Shown: positions 1-8,914 of the stretch, one piece after another
Layout of the letters: each line of letters begins with the position of its first letter
How positions within the stretch are numbered: the stretch's first letter is position 1
Assembly (NCBI RefSeq): GCF_002245535.1
Contig: NZ_NKCN01000020.1
Span: 1-64,000, forward strand
Source of the DNA: Mycobacterium lehmannii
GTDB lineage: Bacteria > Actinomycetota > Actinomycetes > Mycobacteriales > Mycobacteriaceae
Direction of reading: 5' to 3'
DNA: 64,000 nt
The notes under the pieces: generated by a model
What the model saw: only the letters and a program-made list of their open reading frames with translations
The model's database searches: none
What the model was told of the DNA's origin: nothing
Made by a program: the position numbers and the translations under genes

Positions 1-1293
1 GCCCAGGAAGGTGTTGCCGGGGGCGGGCTCGGGGTTGGTCGGGGCACCGCCCTGGTGAACGTCCGGCGATTGCTGGCCATGGGTCGACTGCTGTTGGTCG
101 CTGTCGTCGCTCGAGCTGCCACTGCTGCTGTCGCTGCTGCTGGTGTTGTTGGAGGACTGACCGCTGCTGGACTGCGAGGTGTTGACCGGCTCGTTGTCCG
201 TGATCGGGATCGGCGGGAAGTTCAGCCGCTCTTCGGGGATGTCCGGAGGCGGTACCGGCGGCTGACCGTTGATCAGCAGCGGGCCCTTGGCGCTGTTGAG
301 AAGCGTCGACCAGCCGCCGTTGCCCAGCGTGGCGCCGATACTGCAGGACACCTGACGACTTCCCGCCGCCCAGCTCGGCAGCGAAATGGTGCTGTAGATC
401 AGCGTCAGCGTGGTGCTGCGTAACTCGATGGGCGCCAGATAGGCATCCGTCATCCGGGTGCACGCATCCTTGATGAAGCCGTCCTGCTCGGGCTCGGGCG
501 GCAGCCCGCCGGGGAACCTCTCGGCGAGGTTCACCGCGCCGGTGACCTCCATCGCGTGCGGCGCCGCGCAGTCGACCGGGATGTCGGTGGGCTGGTTGGT
601 GGTGGGATCGATGCCCAGGCAGGTGCCCGCAGGCCACACCTTGGACTGGTCGACCTCGGCGACCTTGCCGGAGAACGGCAGCTGCTGGTTGTTCGGGCCG
701 GGCAGCTGCAGTCCGCACAGCATGCGGCGCTCGCCGGACTGGCGCCAGGCCTTTTCGCCGGACCACAGCATGCTCACGGTGAAGCGGCTGTTCGGGTCGA
801 AGCGCGGGCCCAGGTAATTCTTCACGGCCGTCGAGCACTGCTCCTGGCTGATCTGCTGGATACGCGCGCTCGACGGCGGCGCGGCGTCCGGACCGTATTC
901 ACTGCCCGGGAACGTCCGCATGTCCACCGACTCGGCGACCTCGAACCGGTGCTCCTGGCTGCAGTCGACGATCTCGGCGGCGTCGGGTGTCCGGTCGGGC
1001 CAGTTGAGGCAGTCGCCCGCCTTGGCGTGTTCGAACGTCGCATTGCCCCGGGGACCGAGGGAGATCGTGCTCGCGGTCAGCCCGCTGGCGCTGTCATTCT
1101 GCGGCAGCGCGGTGATGAGGCCCGCGATCAGCAACCCGCCCAGCGCCGTCAACACGAGCGCTCGGCGCGTCGGCGTGGCGTGCAAACTGGTCCACCACGC
1201 CACCCGCTCCTGCGCCTGTGCGTCGCCTTGCTGCAGATCGGCGGGTTCATGCTCGCCGAACGGGCGACCGGGTGCCTCCAACATCTGCTCCAT
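1..1293 (-). CDS. Septum-formation-family membrane protein, C-terminus cut by window edge
   Basis: The reading frame starts at an ATG at 1293 and stays open to base 1 (431 codons), so only the last residues are missing. The product has a cytoplasmic Q/E-rich N-terminus of about 40 residues and one membrane segment near residues 44-62 (ALVLTALGGLLIAGLITALP). An extracytoplasmic part follows with paired cysteine motifs (GDCLNWP, VDCSQEHRFEV, GTCLGID, VDCAAPHAMEV) typical of the actinobacterial septum-formation family. The tail is very rich in Ser, Asn and Gln. It lies divergent from serS, as does Rv3835 (about 449 aa) from serS in M. tuberculosis. The biochemical role is unknown. Identification as the Rv3835 counterpart rests on synteny and motif pattern. 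Confidence 0.85.
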   Translation of the reverse strand, partial: MEQMLEAPGRPFGEHEPADLQQGDAQAQERVAWWTSLHATPTRRALVLTALGGLLIAGLITALPQNDSASGLTASTISLGPRGNATFEHAKAGDCLNWPDRTPDAAEIVDCSQEHRFEVAESVDMRTFPGSEYGPDAAPPSSARIQQISQEQCSTAVKNYLGPRFDPNSRFTVSMLWSGEKAWRQSGERRMLCGLQLPGPNNQQLPFSGKVAEVDQSKVWPAGTCLGIDPTTNQPTDIPVDCAAPHAMEVTGAVNLAERFPGGLPPEPEQDGFIKDACTRMTDAYLAPIELRSTTLTLIYSTISLPSWAAGSRQVSCSIGATLGNGGWSTLLNSAKGPLLINGQPPVPPPDIPEERLNFPPIPITDNEPVNTSQSSSGQSSNNTSSSDSSSGSSSDDSDQQQSTHGQQSPDVHQGGAPTNPEPAPGNTFLG

Positions 1294-1386
1294 TGTGACA
1301 GGCGTGTCAGGCGCTGTGACAAGTGATGCAGTTGTAAAGTTATGCGGTTGTGCTGGCCTGGGTGCTCGACCAGTAGGGTTGCGCCC

Positions 1387-2646
1387 GTGATCGACCTCAA
1401 GTTGCTGCGCGAAAACCCGGATGTGGTCCGTGCCTCGCAACGCGCCCGCGGCGAAGATCCGAGCCTCGTCGACGCGTTGCTCGAGTCCGACGCCGCGCGC
1501 CGGGCCGCGGTGTCGGCGGCCGACAATCTGCGCGCCGAGCAGAAGGCCGCGAGCAAAAAGGTGGGCAAAGCCTCGCCCGAGGAGCGGCCCGCGCTCCTGG
1601 AGCAGGCCAAGGCGCTCGCCGAAAAGGTCAAGGCCGCCGAGACGGCTCAGGCCGACGCCGCGCGGACGTTCACCGAGGCGCACATGGCGCTCTCGAACGT
1701 GATCATCGACGGGGTGCCCGCGGGCGGCGAGGACGACTTCGTCGTACTCGACACGGTCGGTGAGCCACCGCGCATCGACGACCCCAAAGATCACGTCGAA
1801 CTCGGTGAGTCGTTGGGTCTCATCGACCTCGAACGCGGTGCGAAGGTGTCCGGTTCACGCTTCTACTTCCTCACCGGGGCCGGCGCGCTGCTGCAGCTGG
1901 GTCTGCTCCAATTGGCCGTCAAACTCGCCACCGCGAACGGGTTCACGCTGATGATCCCGCCGGTGCTCGTGCGCCCGGAGATCATGGGGGGCACCGGTTT
2001 CCTCGGTGCGCACAGCGAGGAGGTCTACCGGATCGAGTCCGACGACCTCTATCTGGTCGGCACCTCCGAGGTGCCGCTGGCCGGATACCACGCCGACGAG
2101 ATCCTCGACCTGTCCGACGGACCGCTGCGCTATGCGGGTTGGTCGTCATGCTTCCGGCGCGAAGCGGGCAGCCACGGCAAGGACACCCGCGGCATCATCC
2201 GCGTGCACCAGTTCGACAAGGTGGAGGGCTTCATCTACTGCAAGCCCTCAGACGCCGAGGCCGAGCACGAACGCCTGCTGGGTTGGCAGCGCCAGATGTT
2301 GGCCGATATCGAGGTGCCGTACCGCGTGGTCGACATCGCCGCCGGTGATCTCGGTTCCTCTGCGGCGCGCAAATTCGACTGTGAGGCTTGGGTTCCCACG
2401 CAGCAGACCTACCGGGAGCTGACCTCGACGTCGAACTGCACCACGTTTCAGGCCCGCCGGCTGGCGGTGCGCTACCGCGACGAGAACGGGCGTCCGCAGA
2501 CCGCGGCAACGCTCAACGGGACCTTCGCGACGACGCGGTGGCTGGTGGCGATCCTGGAGAACCATCAGCAGCCCGACGGCAGCGTCCGGGTGCCACAAGC
2601 GCTGAGGCCGTATGTCGGAACCGACGTCCTGACGCCGGCCAAGTAG
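1387..2646 (+). CDS. serS: Seryl-tRNA synthetase
   Basis: Cytoplasmic class II synthetase that charges tRNA-Ser. The N-terminus is the helical tRNA-binding arm: IDLKLLRENPDVVR, then an Ala/Lys/Glu-rich coiled coil to about residue 110. The catalytic core carries motif 2 (FRREAGSHGKDTRGIIRVHQF), the substrate loop GTSEVPLAGYHADE and motif 3 (LNGTFATTRWLVAILENHQ). The GTG start at 1387 gives 419 aa, the length I recall for the M. tuberculosis enzyme. An upstream in-frame start would add 15 residues that look unrelated to the family. The 93-bp gap to the divergent septum-formation gene must hold both promoters. No T-box-like leader is visible. Confidence 0.97.
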   Translation: MIDLKLLRENPDVVRASQRARGEDPSLVDALLESDAARRAAVSAADNLRAEQKAASKKVGKASPEERPALLEQAKALAEKVKAAETAQADAARTFTEAHMALSNVIIDGVPAGGEDDFVVLDTVGEPPRIDDPKDHVELGESLGLIDLERGAKVSGSRFYFLTGAGALLQLGLLQLAVKLATANGFTLMIPPVLVRPEIMGGTGFLGAHSEEVYRIESDDLYLVGTSEVPLAGYHADEILDLSDGPLRYAGWSSCFRREAGSHGKDTRGIIRVHQFDKVEGFIYCKPSDAEAEHERLLGWQRQMLADIEVPYRVVDIAAGDLGSSAARKFDCEAWVPTQQTYRELTSTSNCTTFQARRLAVRYRDENGRPQTAATLNGTFATTRWLVAILENHQQPDGSVRVPQALRPYVGTDVLTPAK

Positions 2647-2730
2647 GGCAAGCGCCTCGCTGGGCGGAGAGGTGGTTTCGCGCGCCCGGACACGGGTAGA
2701 CGCGTTCGCATCCCGACTCTAGGAGGCGCC

Positions 2731-3885
2731 GTGAAGGCGATGGTTTACCGCGGCCCGTACAAGATACGGGTCGAAGAAAAAGACATTCCGCCGATCGAGC
2801 ATCCGAACGACGCGATCGTGCGGGTGACCCTCGCGGCGATCTGCGGTTCGGACCTGCACCTCTACCACTACCACGGCATGATGCCCGACACCCGGGTCGG
2901 CATGACCTTCGGCCACGAGTTCATCGGTGTGGTCGAGCAGGTCGGGCCCTCGGTTCGCAACCTCAAGGTCGGCGACCGGGTCATGGTGCCGTTCAACATC
3001 TTCTGCGGTTCGTGCTACTTCTGCACCCGCGGGCTGTACTCCAACTGCCACAACGTCAACCCGAACGCGACCGCCGTCGGTGGGATCTACGGCTACTCGC
3101 ATACGTGCGGTGGATATGACGGCGGGCAGGCGGAGTTCGTCCGGGTGCCGTTCGCCGACGTGGGCCCGGCGCTCATCCCCGACTGGATGGCCGACGAGGA
3201 CGCGCTGATGTGCACCGACGCCCTGGCTACCGGCTACTTCGGCGCGCAACTCGGCGACATCGTCGAGGGTGACGTCGTCGCGGTCTTCGGCGCGGGCCCG
3301 GTCGGTCTGTATGCCGCGAAATCGGCATGGCTGATGGGCGCTGGCCGGGTGATCGTCATCGACCACCTCGAGTACCGGTTGGAGAAGGCCCGCACGTTCG
3401 CGCATGCCGAGACCCTCAACTTCGCCGAATGCGACGACATCGTCGTGGAGATGAAGAAGACCACCGGTTATCTCGGCGCCGACGTGGCGATCGATGCCGT
3501 GGGCGCCGAGGCGGACGGCAACCTGCTGCAGCACGTCACCGGCGCCAAGCTCAAAATGCAGGGCGGTTCGCCCGTGGCGCTGAACTGGGCGATCGACGCG
3601 GTGCGCAAAGGCGGCACCATCTCGGTGATGGGCGCCTACGGACCGATCTTCTCCGCGGTCAAGTTCGGCGACGCGTTGAACAAGGGGCTGACGCTGCGGA
3701 TGAACCAGTGCCCCGTCAAACGCCAGTGGCCCAGGCTGTTCTCGCATATCCAGAACGGCTATCTCAAGCCCAATGACATTGTCACTCACCGTATTCCGCT
3801 CGAGCACATCGCCGAGGGGTATCACATCTTCTCCGCCAAGCTCGACGACTGCATCAAACCGGTCATCGTGGCCAACGCCGCCTGA
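2731..3885 (+). CDS. Zinc-dependent alcohol dehydrogenase (formaldehyde-dehydrogenase-like subgroup)
   Basis: Medium-chain dehydrogenase/reductase of 384 aa. The catalytic zinc site is visible as CGSDLH near residue 38 and GHEF near residue 63. The four-cysteine structural-zinc loop follows (FCGSCYFCTRGLYSNC, about residues 91-106). The NAD(P) fold has VAVFGAGPVGLYAAKSAW near residue 180. Sequence style matches the class with a DAVGAEA segment and a C-terminal YHIFSAKLDDCIKPV motif, often annotated as glutathione-independent formaldehyde or polyol dehydrogenase. The substrate cannot be read from sequence. A perfect AGGAGG lies 4 bases upstream of the GTG start. It is followed after 11 bases by a small protein gene, probably co-transcribed. 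Confidence 0.85.
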   Translation: MKAMVYRGPYKIRVEEKDIPPIEHPNDAIVRVTLAAICGSDLHLYHYHGMMPDTRVGMTFGHEFIGVVEQVGPSVRNLKVGDRVMVPFNIFCGSCYFCTRGLYSNCHNVNPNATAVGGIYGYSHTCGGYDGGQAEFVRVPFADVGPALIPDWMADEDALMCTDALATGYFGAQLGDIVEGDVVAVFGAGPVGLYAAKSAWLMGAGRVIVIDHLEYRLEKARTFAHAETLNFAECDDIVVEMKKTTGYLGADVAIDAVGAEADGNLLQHVTGAKLKMQGGSPVALNWAIDAVRKGGTISVMGAYGPIFSAVKFGDALNKGLTLRMNQCPVKRQWPRLFSHIQNGYLKPNDIVTHRIPLEHIAEGYHIFSAKLDDCIKPVIVANAA

Positions 3886-3896
3886 GGGGAATCATC

Positions 3897-4460
3897 ATGA
3901 CCTACACCGCCGACCATCCGCCCGTACCGACATCCGAAGACCTGCGCGCCCGCATCCCCGGGTGGGGCGCCGACCTCGACCCGGCCGACCGGCCTTCGGT
4001 GCCCAAGCTCAAGGCGGTCGAGACCGGCGCCCACTGGGACTTTCCCGACCGGCAACCCGAGACGTGGCCGCGGGAGCGGTCCATCGAACACAGGTTCCTG
4101 ACACCGGTTTTCGGTACGTCGACTCCGCCGAGAGGGCTCTCGGGTGCGATCCGGCGCTACTCGTATCGCACGTACAGCGAGGGCCGTGCCGCGCACTGGC
4201 TGCTGCTGATCCTCGCCGACCGCGTCGACGCCGTAGAACACCACCTGCAGTCGCTGGTCAGCCGTCGCCCGGACAACCCCATCACTCAGACCGGAGTCAA
4301 GACCGAGTTGACGCACAACGGTCTGGCCGCGCGCGCGAAAAGTAAACGGGCGGACGCCAATCACATGTGGCTCGACCCGCTGATCGTCGGTGGCCCATGG
4401 GTAGCGACGGCGGGGGTCGGGCTGCTGGCGGCGCGCCGGTTGCGCCGCAACCGGCGCTAA
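3897..4460 (+). CDS. Hypothetical protein with C-terminal membrane segment, partner of the alcohol dehydrogenase
   Basis: Encodes 187 aa that I do not recognise. It starts 11 bases after the dehydrogenase stop with GAGGGGAATC as ribosome-binding site, so the two are probably one transcript. The soluble part is rich in Arg, Trp and Pro and contains RRYSYRTYSEGRAAHWLLLILADRVDAVEH, with no enzyme motif I can name. The end (PLIVGGPWVATAGVGLLAARRLRRNRR) is a hydrophobic segment followed by a basic cluster, consistent with a C-terminal membrane anchor facing the cytoplasm. Its stop codon overlaps that of the convergent gene by 4 bases. A dehydrogenase-docking role is only a guess from position. Confidence 0.7.
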   Translation: MTYTADHPPVPTSEDLRARIPGWGADLDPADRPSVPKLKAVETGAHWDFPDRQPETWPRERSIEHRFLTPVFGTSTPPRGLSGAIRRYSYRTYSEGRAAHWLLLILADRVDAVEHHLQSLVSRRPDNPITQTGVKTELTHNGLAARAKSKRADANHMWLDPLIVGGPWVATAGVGLLAARRLRRNRR

Positions 4461-4789
4461 GGCTGAAGGAGCTCGTCGAGGACCTCGATGAGCTGGTCGG
4501 GGTGTTCGGGCGTGAACGCCGGTCGCCACCGGTTGCCGTCGACGTCGAGGGTGACCAGCGTGGCCTTCAGCGGCCTACGCACGTCCAGCGGCAGCCAGCG
4601 GCGCAGATCCGAGCTGCCCCAGAACCGGTAGCGGTGCATCCAGTCCAGCGGCGAGGCGGTGTACCCGCGGATGGCCGGCAGCGGAATGACTTTCGATGTG
4701 CCAGAGGGGAAGTGGTACCGGCGCAGCGTGACCGCCTCCCGGTCGACCTGGATCATGCCGTCGTCGTAGAGCTGTTGCGGCACACTCAC
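4457..4789 (-). CDS. Small PH-like domain protein (Rv3819-type)
   Basis: A 110-aa protein without signal or membrane segment. The pattern of short beta-strand-like stretches (IQVDREAVTLRRYHFP, KVIPLPAIRGYTASP, TLVTLDVDGNRWRPAFTP) with an ending helix (HPDQLIEVLDELLQ) resembles bacterial PH-like domains. The GTG start overlaps the stop of the upstream MBL/Rieske gene in a GTGA arrangement, indicating translational coupling. M. tuberculosis has a protein of about 111 aa in the same position (Rv3819). Function is unknown; coupling suggests it acts with the MBL/Rieske protein. Confidence 0.75.
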   Translation of the reverse strand: MSVPQQLYDDGMIQVDREAVTLRRYHFPSGTSKVIPLPAIRGYTASPLDWMHRYRFWGSSDLRRWLPLDVRRPLKATLVTLDVDGNRWRPAFTPEHPDQLIEVLDELLQP

Positions 4790-6336
4790 TTTCGCTCGCT
4801 CCGCAACTCGTGGCCCTTGGTGGTCAGGCAGCGGCCGTTCTGCAGATTCCACTGCCATCCGTGCAGATTGCAGGTCAGCGTGGAGCCCTCCACCACGCCG
4901 AACTTCGACAGGTCGGCCTTCAGATGCGGGCAGCGCCGCTGAATCTCCCAGCCGTCCAGCGTGATCGACGCGGAGTCGTCGTGCGCCTCGGCGAACCAGC
5001 CGTCGGCGTACGCGATCCGCTCGTCGGTCAGGCACTTGAAGAACGTGTACAGGTACTCGTTGTATCCGCCCACTCGCCAGGCCCGAAATCGGGTGGACAG
5101 GAAGATGGTGTTGACCCAGTCGGGTTCGTTGTCGCGCAGCACGGTGCGCACCAACTCCGGCGGGATCGCGAAGCCGTAACGGAACTTCTCTGCAGAGATC
5201 GGTTCGCGAACAACGCGTTTCGGAAAGTCGACGACCACGGTCTCGGACCCGAGCCGCAGCTCGACGGGATAGCCGATACCGTCGCAGATCTGATCACTCT
5301 GGATCATGATCGGCTCGAACGCGGTGCGCAGCGGCTCCAGTAGCGACTCGCCCGCCGCGTCGGCCCAGCTCGCCTTCTCCGCGGCCAGCACCGGCGCCAT
5401 CCGCTCGGCGTAGTCGGCGATGTAGTCGGCCTTGCCGGTGGTGAAGATCGACTCCACCTCGTCGTCGGGCAGCGGGTGGTTCAGTGCGTCCAGTTGCGAG
5501 CCGGTGAAAGTGGCCGTCGAGCCCGGAATCAGCAACAGCCCGCCGTCGTGGCCGTGTGTACGCATCTGCTCCAGGAAAACCATCTGGTCGGGGAAGATGT
5601 TGGCTGGGTCGTCGTGGTCGTCGTTGAGGTCGCGCAGCTCCGGATCGAGGAAGCACGGCGGGCCTGCCGACGGGATGACCCAGGTGGCGCCGACCTGCGC
5701 GATGTACTGGCGGCAGCGGTCCATCTGGCGCTGGCGCTTCTGGATGCCGAACGCCTCCTTGGCTCGCACGGGCATGTCGTAGACCATCGGGTACCAGATG
5801 GCGCCGGAGTACTGGAGCATGTGCACGTCGACGTGGCCGAAGTCGGCGTGCACGACGTCGAGGTCGACCGGGCGTGCGTCGTTCATGTTGAACGCCACGG
5901 TTCGACCGTCGTCGACGACGAGTCCCGAGTCGCCGATCGGGCCGTCGGCGGGGGCTCGCAGCGCGATGATCATCACGCCGAGGTCGCCCTTGGGGCCGGA
6001 CACGGTGTGGCGCACCGAGTCGACGGTCTCGAAGAACCGGTGAAAGCCGAGCCTCTCGAGTTCGCGCCGCAGGTCGGGCACCGGATAGTCGGGCAGCAGC
6101 ACGATGGCGTCCTTGTTGACGTGCTCGCGCAGAAGCTTGGGGTCGAAGTGGTCGCGGTGCAGGTGCGAGACGTACAGGTAGTCGCAGTCGCCGAGCGCAT
6201 CCCAGTCCAGGGCGCTGTTGTCGGGGAACGGGAACCACGACGCGAAGTAGGCAGGGTTCACCCAGGGGTCACACAGGATGCTCCCGGCCGCTGTGTCGAT
6301 GCGGAAACCCGCGTGGCCGATGCTGGTGACCTGCAC
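4786..6336 (-). CDS. Metallo-beta-lactamase fold protein fused to a C-terminal Rieske [2Fe-2S] domain (Rv3818-type)
   Basis: 516 aa; the M. tuberculosis protein Rv3818 has the same length. The N-terminal two thirds are a UlaG-like metallo-beta-lactamase fold: it opens VTSIGHAGFRIDT and carries the metal motif SHLHRDHFD near residue 72. The last about 100 residues form a Rieske domain with both cluster boxes, CPHLKADL and CNLHGWQW, giving the two Cys and two His ligands. The GTG start at 6336 sits 5 bases behind AGGAAGG; longer in-frame starts give an Arg-rich non-family extension. The combination recalls CMP-sialic acid hydroxylase, where Rieske and MBL folds also occur together, but the domain order is reversed. 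Substrate unknown. Coupled by overlap to the PH-like protein. Confidence 0.85.
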   Translation of the reverse strand: MQVTSIGHAGFRIDTAAGSILCDPWVNPAYFASWFPFPDNSALDWDALGDCDYLYVSHLHRDHFDPKLLREHVNKDAIVLLPDYPVPDLRRELERLGFHRFFETVDSVRHTVSGPKGDLGVMIIALRAPADGPIGDSGLVVDDGRTVAFNMNDARPVDLDVVHADFGHVDVHMLQYSGAIWYPMVYDMPVRAKEAFGIQKRQRQMDRCRQYIAQVGATWVIPSAGPPCFLDPELRDLNDDHDDPANIFPDQMVFLEQMRTHGHDGGLLLIPGSTATFTGSQLDALNHPLPDDEVESIFTTGKADYIADYAERMAPVLAAEKASWADAAGESLLEPLRTAFEPIMIQSDQICDGIGYPVELRLGSETVVVDFPKRVVREPISAEKFRYGFAIPPELVRTVLRDNEPDWVNTIFLSTRFRAWRVGGYNEYLYTFFKCLTDERIAYADGWFAEAHDDSASITLDGWEIQRRCPHLKADLSKFGVVEGSTLTCNLHGWQWNLQNGRCLTTKGHELRSERK

Positions 6337-6508
6337 AAATACCCTTCCTGCGAATGTGGATGCCTGCCGCGAGTCTAGCCCGCCGCAGGCTCGTCCCCAT
6401 CCCACGCGCCGCGGAGCCGGCAGGTGGCGCCGGCATCTCGGCGGGCCTCGACGAACTCGGCACCGCCGACCTCGAAGGTCGTGTGGTCGCGCGACTAGGC
6501 TGCCTGAT

Positions 6509-7285
6509 GTGGAACCCGTATACGGCACCGTCATTCAGCTGGCGCGGCTGATCTGGCGCGTGCAGGGACTCAAATTCACCGTCACCGGTGTGGAGAACCT
6601 GCCGAGAACCGGCGGCGCGGTCATCGCCATCAACCACACGAGCTACTTCGACTTCACCTTTGCGGGGCTGCCCGCCTACCGGCAGGGCATGGGGCGCAAG
6701 GTGCGGTTCATGGCGAAGAAAGAGGTCTTCGACCACAAGATCTCGGGCCCGGTCATGCGCAGTCTGCGCCACATCGAGGTGGACCGTGACAGCGGCGCCG
6801 AGTCGTTCGAGCAGGCCTGTCAGAGGCTCAAGGAGGGCGAGTTCGTCGGCGTCTATCCCGAGGCCACGATCAGCCGCAGCTTCGAGATCAAGCAGTTCAA
6901 GTCCGGCGCCGCGCGCATGGCGATCGCGGCGGGCGTGCCGATCGTTCCGCACATCGTGTGGGGTGCGCAGCGCATCTGGACCAAGGGCCACCCGAAGAAG
7001 ATGTGGCGCCCCAAGGTGCCGATCACCGTGGCCGTCGGCGAACCGATCGAGCCGACGTTGCCCGCGGCGGACCTGACGGCTCTGCTGCACTCCCGGATGC
7101 AGCACCTGCTCGAGCAAGTCCAAGACAGCTACGGCCCGCACCCCGCCGGCGAGTTCTGGGTGCCGCACCGGTTGGGCGGGGGCGCGCCGACGCTCGCCGA
7201 GGCCGACCTGATGGACGCGGAGGAGGCCGCAGAGAAGGCCGCCACGCGTGCCCAGCGTCCCGACCCCAGCGGAGCAACCGGGTAG
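6509..7285 (+). CDS. 1-acyl-glycerol-3-phosphate acyltransferase family protein (PlsC-like), copy 1
   Basis: 258 aa; PlsC/LPLAT family acyltransferase acting on a membrane lipid at the cytoplasmic face. Motif I is INHTSYFDFTF (HX4D). Further conserved blocks are the RSLRHIEVDRD region, the glycerophosphate-binding GVYPEATISRSFEIK and PIVPHIVWGAQRIW. The GTG start at 6509 gives VEPVYGTVIQLARL, matching the opening of the second copy; an upstream extension would run into low-complexity non-family sequence. It is followed after 5 bases by a paralogue. M. tuberculosis has three such genes here (Rv3814c-Rv3816c). The acyl donor and acceptor are not known. Confidence 0.88.
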   Translation: MEPVYGTVIQLARLIWRVQGLKFTVTGVENLPRTGGAVIAINHTSYFDFTFAGLPAYRQGMGRKVRFMAKKEVFDHKISGPVMRSLRHIEVDRDSGAESFEQACQRLKEGEFVGVYPEATISRSFEIKQFKSGAARMAIAAGVPIVPHIVWGAQRIWTKGHPKKMWRPKVPITVAVGEPIEPTLPAADLTALLHSRMQHLLEQVQDSYGPHPAGEFWVPHRLGGGAPTLAEADLMDAEEAAEKAATRAQRPDPSGATG

Positions 7286-7290
7286 CCGCC

Positions 7291-8052
7291 ATGGAGCCGG
7301 TCTTCTACACGCTCGAGGTTCTGGTCAAGGCGGCGGTCAGGATCAATGGCTACAAGATCAGCTACCGCGGCTTGGAGAACATCCCCGCCGGCGGCGGTGC
7401 GGTGATCGCGATCAACCACACGAGCTACGTCGACTGGTTGCCCGCCGCGCTGGCGGTGCACTATCGCAAGCGGCGCCTGCGGTTCATGATCAAAGAAGAG
7501 ATGCAGGACGTGAAGGTGGTCAACTTCCTGATCCGCCACACCGGCACGATTCCGGTGGATCGCCGCGCCGGTGCGGGCGCCTACGCCGTCGCGGTGGAAC
7601 GCCTGCGCGCCGGCGAGCTCGTCGGCGTCTACCCGGAGGCGACCATCAGCCGAAGCTTCGAGCTCAAGGACTTCAAGACCGGCGCGGCCCGGATGGCCCG
7701 CGACGCCGATGTGCCGATCGTTCCGCTCATCGTCTGGGGTGCGCAGCGGCTGTGGACCAAGGACCATCCGCGTCGTCTGAGCCGCAACAGGATTCCGATC
7801 ACGGTGCAGGTGGGTAGTCCCCTACGAGCCGGCGAGACGATGGAGCAGACGTTGCAGGAATTGCGTTCGGCGATGACCGAACTGTTGCACGAGGCGCAAC
7901 GCGACTATCCGCACCCGGAAGGGGCGTACTGGGTTCCGCGCCGACTCGGCGGCTCCGCACCCACCCTGGACGAGGCGAAGGCTCTCGACGAGGCCGAACT
8001 GGCCGAGCGTGCCCGCAAGCGTGCCCTGCGCGAAGCCAAGAGTCACCGGTGA
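7291..8052 (+). CDS. 1-acyl-glycerol-3-phosphate acyltransferase family protein (PlsC-like), copy 2
   Basis: 253 aa, tandem paralogue of the preceding gene with the same motif set: INHTSYVDWLP (HX4D), RFMIKEEM, GTIPVDRRAGAG, GVYPEATISRSFELKDFKTG and PIVPLIVWGAQRLW. The ATG at 7291 follows the previous stop by only 5 bases, so the pair is probably one transcript with the HAD phosphatase that follows after a 43-base gap. The duplicated pair probably acylates different positions or lipids. This is inferred from duplication, not shown by sequence. Confidence 0.88.
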   Translation: MEPVFYTLEVLVKAAVRINGYKISYRGLENIPAGGGAVIAINHTSYVDWLPAALAVHYRKRRLRFMIKEEMQDVKVVNFLIRHTGTIPVDRRAGAGAYAVAVERLRAGELVGVYPEATISRSFELKDFKTGAARMARDADVPIVPLIVWGAQRLWTKDHPRRLSRNRIPITVQVGSPLRAGETMEQTLQELRSAMTELLHEAQRDYPHPEGAYWVPRRLGGSAPTLDEAKALDEAELAERARKRALREAKSHR

Positions 8053-8095
8053 GCCCGGACACCGGCGAACGCGGATTCCCGCGGCGGTCCCCGCG

Positions 8096-8911
8096 ATGAA
8101 CCGGCCCTTGCTGATCGCCTCCGACGTCGACGGGACGCTGCTCGACGACGACGAGAAGGTCTCGACGCGCACCAGGGCGGCGGTCACCGCCGCGGTGGAG
8201 TCGGGCACCGAGTTCCTGATCGCCACGGGACGGCCGCCGCGGTGGGTGCAACCGGTCGTCGACGCGTTGGGTTTCGCCCCGATGGCGGTGTGCGCCAACG
8301 GTGCAGTGCTCTACGACCCGGCCACCGACCGCATCGTGTCCGCGCGCACGCTGACCACCGACGTGCTCGGTGAGCTCGCCGACATCGCGACCCGAGTGAT
8401 CCCGGGGGCGGGCCTGGCCGTCGAGCGGGTGGGCAAAAGCGCTCACGACGCCGCGACCCCGCAGTTCGTCAGCTCGCCCGGGTACGAACATGCGTGGCTC
8501 AATCCGGACAACACCGAGGTGTCGTTCGAGGACCTGCTCAGCGCACCCGCGATCAAACTCCTCGTCAGGAAGGCCGGCGCGCGCAGCTCGGAGATGGCGG
8601 CCGAGCTCGCCGATCACGTCGGGCACGTTGCCGATATCACGTACTCGACCAACAACGGCCTGATCGAGATCATGCCGGTCGGCATCAGCAAGGCCACCGG
8701 GGTCGCCGAGGTGGCCGAACCGCTGGGCATCACCGCCGATGAGATCGTCACATTCGGTGACATGCCCAACGACGTGCCGATGCTGCAATGGGCCGGCCTG
8801 GGGGTCGCCATGGGCCACGCCCATCCGGCCGCGCTGGCCGCGGCCGACGAGGTCACCTCGACCAACAACGACGACGGTGTCGCGCGTGTGCTCGAGCGGT
8901 GGTGGGCGTAG
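8096..8911 (+). CDS. HAD-superfamily Cof-type phosphatase
   Basis: 271 aa, cytoplasmic phosphohydrolase of the Cof/IIB class. Motif I is IASDVDGTLLDDDEK (catalytic Asp pair), motif II is FLIATGRPPRW, and motifs III/IV are GISKATGV and FGDMPNDVPML. The ATG at 8096 gives a length close to Rv3813c (about 273 aa); a longer in-frame start inside the previous gene is possible but adds non-family sequence. It is last in the probable acyltransferase operon and converges on the amidase gene with a 3-base gap. The likely substrate is a small phosphorylated metabolite, not identifiable from sequence. Confidence 0.85.
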   Translation: MNRPLLIASDVDGTLLDDDEKVSTRTRAAVTAAVESGTEFLIATGRPPRWVQPVVDALGFAPMAVCANGAVLYDPATDRIVSARTLTTDVLGELADIATRVIPGAGLAVERVGKSAHDAATPQFVSSPGYEHAWLNPDNTEVSFEDLLSAPAIKLLVRKAGARSSEMAAELADHVGHVADITYSTNNGLIEIMPVGISKATGVAEVAEPLGITADEIVTFGDMPNDVPMLQWAGLGVAMGHAHPAALAAADEVTSTNNDDGVARVLERWWA

Positions 8912-8914
8912 ACC

